From Trametopsis cervina (taxonomy: Eukaryota > Basidiomycota > Agaricomycetes > Polyporales > Irpicaceae), in contig MU278354.1 of the NCBI GenBank assembly GCA_022385755.1, forward strand, positions 636,805 to 700,804: a DNA stretch of 64,000 bases, in the 5' to 3' direction. A model generated the notes under the pieces. That model saw only the letters and a program-made list of their open reading frames with translations. It did not search any database and was not told where the DNA came from. A program made the translations under genes and the position numbers. This document shows, in pieces, positions 23,376-33,600 of this stretch; the stretch's first letter is position 1; each line of letters opens with the position of its first letter.

Positions 23376-24731
23376 GATTAACTGTGACTGTGAGCCGAGG
23401 TGTGCAGTATCTCCCCTTCACCGACGTCGCGTTGTAATTATACCCCAGCTTTGAAAGATTGGTAAGGGAACGACCACTGACTCACACCAACTCCAGCTCA
23501 AAGTAACATCACGCAGGTTCGGTAGCGAGAACAAGGTACCGTAGCAAGATGTGGAGGACGTGACGCATGGTTGCGCGCGCGCGTTTTAGATTCCGAGCCG
23601 CACTCAATAACTACTCAATGGGGTCTAGAGCACTTCCGCGACATCCGGAAACGCTGCACACAGGACGGCGATCATTGACCTCTCCTGATTCCTACAGTGC
23701 CAAGCGTCAAGAGTCAGCGCCTCTCGGGAGGACGCCCGCCAGCGCTTTGAGTTTTCTACTTCGAAATTTGGGAAGAAACATGGCATAAAGAGCGTAAATA
23801 CGAAGTATTATTTTTCGGTAGTCACGTGACCCACTCCCAATTTTGCAGTCAAAAAATTTATGCTGCTGTAGAGGTCATAGGAACGCGCCATCTGAATCTC
23901 TATGCCACTTGCAAGTAAAAAAGCCCGCCTCGCACGCTCTCAGGGAAACCAACACTTCATTCTTTCGCAAGTCATGGAGATACATGGATGCTTACAGGTG
24001 TGGTGTTGAATCTTTATTTGATTTCCCACTCAGGTTTTCACATATTCGTGCACCTCAGGAAAGGATGAGCCTTGACATACTCGACAATCCTACCCTTTGA
24101 CTGGCTGCGCGGTAAATGGTACACGGGGTCTGAGGTGGTCCGGGGGCCGGAGCCTTACATAATATTCCTAGTATAGACATAGACGCTCGCCCAATAAGGA
24201 AAACTCCCAATTTCGGTCATGCAAAAATTTCAAACTTTATTAGACTTAAAAGTAATGAGATAGCTACACATCTATAGACTATTCCTTGTCATCTAGGGTG
24301 TTTTGGAACCATTTCATGTCGATGTGTAGGACAAGATACGAAAGAAAATTTGAGGGCGCCAAGAGGTCGGTTTTGAGCACTTGGCACTGTATTCACGAAT
24401 CCCGCCCGTCACCGCGCTAGCATCCTTAGTGGGTAACCTTACCTGACAACGTTGTGCGTGGATCTGTCGAACTCTTACTGGATGACATTGTTGTGCGTGG
24501 ATCTGCCAGACACTTATTACACTACAGGATGCGCAGATGTCGAAGCTATGAAATTGAACTGGTTCCTCCCCGCTGTGTCTCCGTGACGGCAGCTGGCTAT
24601 TCATCCACTGGAAAAAATTTCAGTGGGAGGTTAGCATTCGAAAGGAATCACGGATTTGAAGAATATGTCTGAAAAGTAGTTGTGCATCACAACGTCAAAT
24701 CACGGAGAGCCGTTAAAAACACTCTCGGAAA
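23376..24731. other. Long AT-rich intergenic stretch
   Basis: 1.36 kb upstream of the ABC transporter with no credible gene. Two similar motifs occur near 23833 and 24206 (ACTCCCAATTT followed by a run CAAAAAATTT), and a short tandem duplication lies at 24451-24528. The stretch may hold remnants of a mobile element, but no terminal repeat or transposase could be shown. Confidence 0.4.
24451..24528. repeat. Two-copy imperfect tandem repeat, 39-base period
   Basis: The 16-mer GTTGTGCGTGGATCTG begins at 24451 and again at 24490, and similarity continues into the following ATCTGYC...ACTCTTA-like bases. There are only two units, with several mismatches. Confidence 0.6.
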
Positions 24732-24810
24732 GGCGCTACCAGGGCTCGAACCTGGGTTTTGGGAAATTGAATATCAGAATCCCAAGTGATAACCACTACA
24801 CTATAGCGCC
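24732..24810 (-). tRNA. tRNA-Gln(CTG) with intron, copy 2
   Basis: Mature sequence is the same as the copy at 7094-7171. The intron after position 37 is about 8 bases and has a different sequence. The whole 79-base gene is identical to the copy at 27007-27085 but lies on the opposite strand. A run of five T follows the 3' end on the minus strand. Confidence 0.88.
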
Positions 24811-24976
24811 ATTATGTCGGTTTTTCAAAACGTACAATATAATGCGCAGTCAGACTTTACCCCAACAAATTGAAGTTAGACCAGGTGCTCCCTGCGGCGC
24901 TGGCTCTCACACGAACCAAGCCTGCGCTGCACACTTATCTCTGCATCTTGTGCACTTGTTTCGTTCTTCTGCAAGA

Positions 24977-26644
24977 ATGTCGGACGTACTACAAGGTAGC
25001 GGCAATATTGTTTCGTGATATACAGACGCACTGCTCACTTCATGTACAGAGCACGCGACGATCCTACCCCTTCTATCCCGCGCACTCCACCAAATCCGCT
25101 CGACACCGCCGAGGGTGATTGCATCCCCTGCTACCCGTGAGTATTGCATCCCAGTACATGCGACGCAGCCGCTGTCAGTTTATGGAATGCTAACTCGCTT
25201 ATGCACCATTCCAGAGCCTCGAAGAGCTGCCGTGGCGCTGATCATACGCATTGCGCCTCCTCCAACTTATCCCGTCTCTCCTTCAACATCTACACAACCT
25301 CTCACGACCGATCTCACTGAGTTTTTCAAGCTCGACTGGGTTAATGCTACAGGCTCGAGACCAGAGATCTTGTTCCTCCAACGGGAAAATCCTCAGGAGA
25401 GCAGCAATGGGGGCCGCATGAATGAGACGAGTCAAGGCAGTCGGGAAGCTCACGTCGCGTTCCCAGGTGCGTGGCATCGTGTTTACTGTTGCAGCTTCCT
25501 TATTGATTGTCTTCTCAAACAGGTGGGCGAACGGAAGCTGGCGATGAAGGTGGCATGTACACCGCGATGCGCCAAACCTGGGAGGAGATCGGACTCGACC
25601 TCGCGGAGTCAGCCTACCTTCCCATAGGACAGCTAGACGACAGAGAGATCACCACATCTCTCGGGAAACGTCTCCTGATGATCCTCTCACCCTTCGTTTT
25701 CCTCCAAGTAACACCTCACACAACCCCTGTCGATCCCGCTCCCGGCACCACATTGCACTGGGTGCCCCTGACCGAGCTAGTCCCGAACGTTCTCACCGCC
25801 AGGACTCCTAAAGGCAAAGGCAAGAACAAGAAGACGCGCCAACAGAACGAGCTGCGCGAACCGCGCCCGAGATGGTCCAGCGTCACCGTCGACGCCTCTT
25901 CCCGCCTCGCGTCAAGACACTCCCCCATCCTCCGCCTGCTTGTAAAAGTGCTCGTCGGAAACATGACGTTCCCCGCGATCGTCATAGACCCCGCTGAGAC
26001 GACCATCATCAGCTCGCTCACGGCGGACGAGAAGGCGATCGACGAAAAGCGTGCGCGGGTGGAGAACGGACACCCAGCGTCACGCCTTCCGAGACGCAGC
26101 GGCAATGGAGAACTGAAGCTCTGGGGTCTGTCGCTCGGAATGACTCTGGATCTTCTGGCACAGATGACACCAGCTGCAAATACCACTGCCACTGGTGCCC
26201 TCGTTCCCCCCGACTCAGCTACAGATTCTATCGTCATCCCCGTCCTCGCGCCGAGTCTGACTAGCGTGCTTCCACGATTTTCGTATCCTGACGTCAACTT
26301 TTGGATATGGTGGGTTCTCTGCTCTTACAATCACCCGATTACACTAATCTGATTTCGGTATCTGTAATTAGGGTTTTCGGAAAGCGCTATCGCGAAGTTG
26401 TTCGTGGCTGGGAGGCGAGCGTGCGTGCCGGCGGCGTGAATGATAGACGGTACGTCAAACTCTTGTGTTCTTCTAAGTTCTGTCCTCTGATTTTTTATTG
26501 TATTGGGATAGAATCAACTGGACTGGTTCGGCACTCAACACATTCTACGCGGCGGTGCGCAAAGCACTCGTCGTCGTCATCGTCGTGCGCGCTATCTGGA
26601 TATTACTCGGACTTGCGTTCGGAGGCTGGCTACTATTCTGGTAA
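24977..26644 (+). CDS. Nudix hydrolase with a probable C-terminal membrane anchor
   Basis: Nudix proteins cleave nucleoside diphosphates linked to other groups; fungal relatives with this box include coenzyme A/peroxisomal-type pyrophosphatases. Exons 24977-24995, 25050-25136, 25215-25466, 25523-26309, 26372-26449 and 26512-26644 give 451 residues. After PRRAAVALIIRI comes the Nudix box, GGRTEAGDEGGMYTAMRQ then TWEEIGLDL. The paired catalytic glutamates of EExG are present. The glutamate after the box arginine is replaced by Gln. The C-terminus (residues about 425-451) is a long hydrophobic segment (ALVVVIVVRAIWILLGLAFG), reading as a tail anchor. The start is the ATG whose 19-base exon joins in frame. 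Confidence 0.82.
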
Positions 26645-27006
26645 AACATATCTATCGAACAACTATCCACTCCTATCTGTTGTGCTTTTAGACCACCCTC
26701 ACTCCTTCACATGATTTTCCACTCCTCTACTCCATTGCCTCTCTCTCGCTCTTATCCCTACTTCCTCTCCCTCCCTGACGGTTCTTGCTTTACCACGATG
26801 ACAGCGGACGCGGAAAATCCGGATACATCACTCGTAGTGTACTTTAGTGTCGACCTGATAGTTACAATACAGCGATAGTGTGTTAGTAAGAGTACCAGTC
26901 GCACAAATACCAACAGAAATGAAATGCTAAGAGCATTACCGCTATGATTGATGTGGATACTAGGTCTATGTCGCAGTCATGTCGTACGTATGGAGAACCG
27001 CAAAAT
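26645..27006. other. Intergenic, no gene seen
   Basis: 3' flank of the Nudix gene, with a pyrimidine-rich stretch at 26690-26790, then AT-rich bases up to the tRNA gene. Confidence 0.5.
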
Positions 27007-27085
27007 GGCGCTATAGTGTAGTGGTTATCACTTGGGATTCTGATATTCAATTTCCCAAAACCCAGGTTCGAGCCCTGGTAGCGCC
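27007..27085 (+). tRNA. tRNA-Gln(CTG) with intron, copy 3
   Basis: Identical over all 79 bases to the minus-strand copy at 24732-24810, including the intron. A run of about ten T at 27110-27120 is a strong Pol III terminator. Confidence 0.9.
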
Positions 27086-27939
27086 TCTGAGGAGCTGCCA
27101 TTGAGCGTCTTTTTTTTTTCGACTCTCCGCGATTCGACGTTGTGCCGCACAACTACGATTCATACATATTACACAAAACCTATCTCAGCAGTTCAGACTT
27201 CTTCCAAGCTGTGGCACACACTCTCATCATACAACGCCAAATCCAACCAGTATCACTCTAGATGCATATATCAGGTGATGATGAGTACTAATGATACAAC
27301 AATAATCCAAACGAGTCCAGATAAACAAAAACGATGTGCGTGCTAGGGATACAACATGGATATATAGATAGGTATGTGTGTATGGAAACAAGTGCATGCC
27401 TACCGCGTATAGCAGGATAAGCTGGGCTATACAACAGTGGGTGATACAGCGTTAACTAGGTAGAATAAAGTAAAGGGTGTCTAAACTAAAGGGTCCTCGG
27501 GAGGGCGCGAGAAGGGCCAAGAGCCGCGGGGCGGAGAAGGGGTTGAACGAGTGTGTGGATAACGAGTGTGACGGAAGGAGCGCAGCCCCGTTTCGCGTCG
27601 GGAGTCTAGGGCAGGCAACGGCGGGAGGGCCGCCAAAAATGATTAACCGAGCTGGGTGTGGGCGGATATGCCGCGTACGAGTCGGGCAGGGCGGGATGGA
27701 GAGGCGAGGGGGGTCGGTGCGCTGGAATTAGCGACCGCGGGGGAAGCATCGGAGAGGAGATGAAGGCGAATGGTAATGAGTGACGGGCGTGTGCGGAACA
27801 CAAAGGCTTGTACGGAGAAGGGGATAACCGGTAGGGCACAGCACGAAGAAGCTGTTGATCAGCTGTGAACAAGGGCATATTCAGTCTCTGCGTGTTCGTG
27901 GTCACTATGAAGGGGACTGACCTTGTATCGCGCTGGCGT
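27086..27939. other. Intergenic with a purine-rich plus-strand block
   Basis: AT-rich to about 27480, then strongly G/A-rich on the plus strand to about 27850, so pyrimidine-rich on the strand of the next gene. No supported gene. A donor-like GTCAGT near 27921 and an acceptor-like TTCACAG near 27865 on the minus strand could bound an intron in the 3' untranslated region of the secreted-protein gene. Confidence 0.4.
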
Positions 27940-28411
27940 TTATTGGGATTCTGATTCTCGCCGGCAGGCCATTATACTGTAACACGTCCGTTTCAATTCG
28001 CTTTCTGTCTCCGGTTCTGGATCTGGCTGTTATACGTGTTAGTGTTGTCGATGTGGAAGATGATTCGTTTGTGCTTACAGAACGAGCTTCTACGCCATCA
28101 TCTGCAACACGCTTGATGGTGTCCATGTCAATCGCAGGTATAACCTCACGAACCTGAAGTTTGCAGTTCGTTTAGCTTGAATATTGTGCGAGGAACAGAA
28201 TGTGCTTACAAGGATACCAACGGCGTCGTCCGTGCGAGCAACCACAGAGGGCACGTCTGGGTGAGCAATCGGTGCAGCGTATGCAACCTGGAAAGCTAGA
28301 AAAGGGAAAGCTGTTAGTTGGAGAAAGAGATAGGTCAGAGAGGCGCTACTAACCACCGACGAAGAGAGCAGAGATCGCGAAGACGCGAGTCAGGATGAAG
28401 GTGGGATGCAT
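27940..28411 (-). CDS. Small secreted protein with dibasic sites, unknown function
   Basis: I do not recognise a family. Exons 28411-28357, 28295-28210, 28153-28079 and 28026-27940 join in frame to 100 residues. Residues 1 to about 27 (ending in QVAYA|AP) form a convincing signal peptide. The rest is acidic, with Lys-Arg at about 60-61 (DTIKR) and again at 84-85 after an acidic PEPETESELKR run. The last 15 residues (TCYSIMACRRESESQ) hold the only two cysteines. That layout (signal, acidic pro-part, KR, short Cys-pair peptide) would suit Kex2-type processing, which is inference. A TATA-like ATATATA lies about 120 bases upstream of the start. Confidence 0.6.
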
Positions 28412-28529
28412 TGTTAAAGTCAAATAGAGGCTTGACTTAGAAGCTGAGGCAGGAAGAAGCTTCTGCTGTAGGACTCAAACTGAGGAGCGAAGAGGGAATG
28501 CTAGGGGTACGGAGTATCCCCCTCACGAA

Positions 28530-28537
28530 ATATATAT
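28530..28537 (-). promoter_or_regulatory. TATA-like element of the small secreted protein gene
   Basis: ATATATAT-type stretch about 120 bases upstream of the ATG at 28411, a reasonable distance for a fungal TATA box. Assigned by position and sequence only. Confidence 0.4.
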
Positions 28538-30606
28538 GTGGCACGAAACGAAGGAACCACGAGAAGCAGTCGTTACCCCTGGAAGAAATCCGCCATCAGA
28601 CTGCGTACGATGCCCACCGCTTCCTGTCGTGCACGGATGGCAGCAGACTGTATTCACGGCCTTGTCCTTGTTCGAGAGGTGCGTTTGTGGAGGGGTAAGA
28701 GCGATACAAGCATTTCCTTTGCGAGGATGCGCCGGAAGCTGGAGGCTCATAAGCTAGTTTCCGCATTTAGGCATTGACTTGTGCGGTGTAACTGCGGCAC
28801 GTGCCGGCGACATTGACTGCCGCTCGCAAAGCATGGCGAAAGCACACACGCGCGTGAGCGATCATATCACGGCGTGCCTGCAAGTCTCGAATTCCAGCCG
28901 CGCTCCGGTCTGCGAGGGGGCAGCTCTTTGAGCTTTCCTTTCGTAGACCGGAACACCTCGGACGTTCGCGACTCTGGTTTGGGAGATAGTTTGAGGCGAC
29001 CCATAACGTTCCGACCGCGTCGTGGCTGGGTAATCATAGGCCGTGCTGCGTTGCCGGTATCTGTATGAAGGAGGATGGCGGAAAGGATACAAGGTCAGTA
29101 CACGCACAACGCACCTGGGAGCCGGGAGACATGGAAACTGAGGCATGTCTCTATATAAGAATGCACCAGCTTGGAGAGAATTGTCCCAGAGAGATGCCGT
29201 GAGGCGTTGCTACAGCTCTCCTTGTCTTTATGAAGGAGTATCCTGGGTAACGTGATTGCTTGTGGGGCATCGAAGGGCGTTCACCGAGTGCCCCGCGCAC
29301 ATGAAATTATCGCGCCTATGTCTTGATGCTTATCGCGCAGCCGCAGCGAGTCTAAAATTATATTAAATTGGCGCCTGACATTGTAGATCTAAACGCTCAC
29401 CAGACGGACAGCGGTCGGCCTTGTACGAGGATGACGTGAACAGACGTGCGGTGGCAGTGAGAGACAGATTGACTTGTGTATCGCGAGTGCCTGCGCACTG
29501 CACGGAGACTTTTCACCTCGTCCTTGTGCACAGTCGGAAGAGGCTGTATATTGCAAGTGTTAACTTCTCCCGACACTCGACACCGTCCAGGTCGCCGCGC
29601 CCTCACAGCGTGGAGGTCCTTTCCGTCGCCTCAACGAGGTTCGGGTATGCTATAAAACATGTGGTAAGCATTCTGCGTTATTGTGTAGTATGGCTAATCC
29701 ACCCTCATCATATGAATGACGTACAGACTCGATGCTGTGTTGTTGTAGCCGAGACCCGCGACCATATTCGCAGGCGTTACTCGGCGTGGCGAGTGGCGTA
29801 AGCCAGTTTCAACCGCCGATGACTGCTTGCAGGCAAGAAATGTGGAATACGGAAAGTAGTGACAAGCAGCTTGAATAAGTTGTGAGCGCCTTAAGAGACT
29901 GCATTTACTCGGAGATAGTGGTGGTCGTTGAAAGCAACAAAAACGAGGAGGACGCGACACACTGCGAGCGCTCATAACGCGTAACAGCGGCACGTGATCG
30001 AATCCCGGCGGACCCCGTGTACCAATATTCGGTCTCATGGTACTGTAGGTCCAGTCATCTGGACACGCTGCCGAATATACGGAAGGAAATGGAATGCTGG
30101 AATACCTTCCCTCTCACTCGCTGCCCGCACGGAGGAATGGATTTCCTGATGGATATGGAATTTGTCTTGGTAAATCGTGTAAGTTGAGCAGATAGCGCTC
30201 GGCAGCGACGGCTGGGAACTTGAAGCTGTTCTTGGCTGCGGCGAGCACCGCCAACAGTTGTGTTGCGCAGAAGCGACGATGGAGGTCGTTGTGGGCAACA
30301 GATATGTAGCGGTTCGCGCGCAATTATATGTACTGCGTATCTGCGCGCTGCGATACGCTAGCGTTGGCGGTGCGGTTTAAATTGTCTCATGAACCGGGGA
30401 AAGGGACAAGACAGCAACTAGTGTCCGGGGTCTTATGTAAGTGCTGCACGTCATGCACAGTATCCTTTGACTTGGACGAAATCGTGCATCGCCCTTCCTA
30501 CGTGGATAACTTGTTTCTACCGACCCCGCCACTCTTTACCACTCTCCATTACCACCTCTCCCTTTTCTCTTTCCTTATTACACCCCCCAGTCCGCCGTCT
30601 CTCGCG
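28538..30606. other. Long intergenic stretch without a supported gene
   Basis: Over 2 kb. A TATATAAG sequence at about 29151 lies on the plus strand, but no coding exon follows convincingly. Short frames at 29421-29801 (plus) and 30114-30323 (minus) lack an ATG, a family match or consistent introns. Bases just upstream of 30607 are CT-rich and fit the leader of the tricalbin gene. Confidence 0.45.
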
Positions 30607-33600
30607 ATGGCGAGCCTGGCTCCGGATGGATTAGTACCTCCTAATCCCCTCACAGCCATACAAGAAGTAAACAAGATCGTTAATCGTGACGAAGCCAAGA
30701 ACCGTGTCGCAGTACACACATTCGACCCAGAAGCATCACCAGAGGAGAAGGGGAGGGCGGCGGGCGCACAGAAAGACAAGCTGAAGAGTGTGAATGCTGA
30801 GGCTAATGACGCCGGCGGAAAAGGTACGCATCGTGGCAATTGTTCGGCGTCCTTCAATGACATGTGTTGCAGAGATGGCAGTAGACACGGGTCATTCAAA
30901 TGTTTTGCCCACAATTACCGTGGAAGATGTCGACGAATTGGACGCAGCGCAAGAACCTACGAGCCCGTCGGGCGTAGTGGCTCCGGGTGCCTTGCCAGCG
31001 GGACCCGCCCCTGCCATTCCCGACTGGTACAAAGTGGGATGGCGAGCTGTAGGAGGCATCGACCAGCAAGGTGTGGCCGAAGGCGAGGTCAAGGATAAGG
31101 CTATCTTGGATATGTTCTTGAAAGAACAGTATTACGGCGAATGGTACTACAACGCCGGTTTAATCGTAGTCGTAAGTGGAAATCAGCTTGTTCGCCTACA
31201 CGTTTTGACGGTTAGTAGGTCATTGTGGTGACGCACTTCCTCACAAGATTTGGCTTTGGCTGGGGATGGCTTTTCATAGTCATGGCGTTCTGTACTACCT
31301 ATTACTCGACTTCGATGACGCGCTTCAGACGCCGAGCACGGGACGACATTCAACGTGAACTCGTCAAGACTCGTTTGATGAATGTGCATGAGTCTGCGGA
31401 CTGGATCAACCACTTCCTCGATCGCTTTTGGCTTATTTATGAACCTGTCCTTTCGCAAACCGTTATTGCCACCGTCGACCAGATCCTCAGTACCAATTGC
31501 CCACCGTTCTTGGATTCGCTGCGCTTGAGCACGTTCACACTTGGGACGAAGGCCCCGCGCATAGAGAAGGTCAAAACATACCCTGATACCCCGGAAGACA
31601 TCATCACCATGGACTGGGGCCTGTCCTTCTCCCCCAATGACACCTCCGACATGACATCCAGGGAAGTCGCTAACAAGGTCAACCCGAAGATCGTACTTTC
31701 TGTCCGCGTGGGCAAGGGTATTGCTGCGGGTACCCTCCCTGTTCTTCTGGAGGATATGAGCTTCAGCGGTCTTATGCGAGTTCGCATCAAGCTGATGACA
31801 AACTTCCCGCATGTACAAGTCGTGGACCTGTCCTTCATGGAAGAGCCTGTCTTTGACTATGTGCTGAAGCCTCTGGGAGGTGACACATTCGGGTTCGACA
31901 TTGGTAATGTGCGTATCCTGATGGTTGCGACCTTGTCCCTTTCTGTATTGACATCATTGTCAGATTCCTGGGCTGTCCACGTTCATTCGTGGTATGGTTC
32001 ACTCTATTCTTGGCCCGATGATGTACGACCCGAACTTCTTCACCTTGAACATCGAACAAATGCTGTCTGGCGAGCCGCTCGATGCTGCCGTTGGTGTCCT
32101 TCAAGTCACTGTTCACAGCGCCCGCGGACTGCGCGGCACCAAGCTTGGCGGAGGCACTCCCGATCCCTACGTCAGTTTGAGCATCAATCAGCGAGCAGAG
32201 TTGGCACGTACCAGATACAAGCACAACACGTACGTACATTGAATACAGCTTATGAACAGACAAGATGGCTAACACACCACACTCAGAGCCAACCCGACAT
32301 GGATGGAAACCAAGTTCATTCTCGTCAACTCACTCACCGAGTCCCTCAACCTTACTGTCCTTGATTTCAATGACCACAGAAAGGACTTTGAAATGGGTTT
32401 TGCAAGCTTCGAACTTGCTAAGCTGCGGGAAGACGCCTCACATGAAGGCGTTGAGGCACCTATCTTCAAGGATGGAAAAGACAAGGGTATACTACGATTC
32501 GACGTCAGTTTCTTCCCTGTGTTGAAGCCAGAGCCCGGCAGCACCGAGCCCTTGCCTGACACCAGTGAGTAACTTGCATACGTCAGACGAGCGCCCGCTC
32601 ACGTCTCTTGCAGAGGTTGGAATCGTGCGCCTCACTATACACCAGGCCAAGGACCTCGACAACGGCAAGTCCATAACCGGTGATCTCAACCCACTGTGCA
32701 AGGTCCATCTTGGCTCGAGCACGCAACACATCCACAAGACTGCACGGTTCAAACACACCAATAACCCAGTCTGGGAATCCTCGACAGAGTTCTTATGCTC
32801 CGACAAGGAATCGTCTATCGTCACTGTCAAGGTTATCGACGATCGTGAGATCTTGAAGGATCCTGTCATTGGTTACGTCCGCCTTCGTCTGGAAGACTTG
32901 CTTGAGTCCAAGAAGGAAGTGGGTCGGGACTGGTGGCCGCTCAGTGGATGCAAGTCCGGGAAGGTGCGCCTAAGCGCAGAATGGAAGCCTCTGAATATGG
33001 CGGGCAGTCTACACGGCGCCGACCAGTATGTCCCGCCCATTGGCGTGGTGAGGCTCTGGCTGAAGAAGGCGGAGGATGTCAAGTAAGCGTTTACTTCTAG
33101 CCTGCCCTCTTTATATGAGGGGCCTCGGCAAGCTTCCCTTCTGATCTTACCGTTACTTAACAGAAACGTGGAGGCGACCCTTGGCGGGAAGGTAAGCACG
33201 GTCCTTGAAAAGGAGCGGTCTATGAGCGCTGGACTAATGAAACCTGTGCAGAGCGATCCGTATGTCCGGGTACAAATCAACAATGTCACGCAAGGTCGTA
33301 CAGAGGTTGTCAATAACAGTACGCCTCCTTATCCACTGATTGACAGCTACGAATGAAGTCTCACATGTGAATGGTTTAGATCTCAGTCCAGAGTGGGACC
33401 AGATTATCTATATCCCGGGTGAGATCTTGATGTACAGGGTTCTTGTTCTGCGCGCTAAACATTGTATCTTCCCATCTTCTAGTGCACTCGCTGAAGGAGG
33501 TGATTGGTCTCGTGCCAGTGGCAGTAATGGAAAACTGACGTCAACTTTTCCAGACTATGATGCTGGAGTGTATGGACTACCAGCACCTTACCAAGGTAGG

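Noticed and set aside
28538..28777. Overlapping short frames on both strands upstream of the secreted-protein gene
   Set aside because: They overlap in several frames with no family or splice support.
29421..29801. 126-codon plus-strand open frame
   Set aside because: No domain, no signal peptide, contains several splice-like sites and no neighbouring exon to join.
30114..30323. 69-codon minus-strand frame with natural-looking composition
   Set aside because: It lacks an ATG start, and joining over the nearest donor and acceptor gives an immediate stop.
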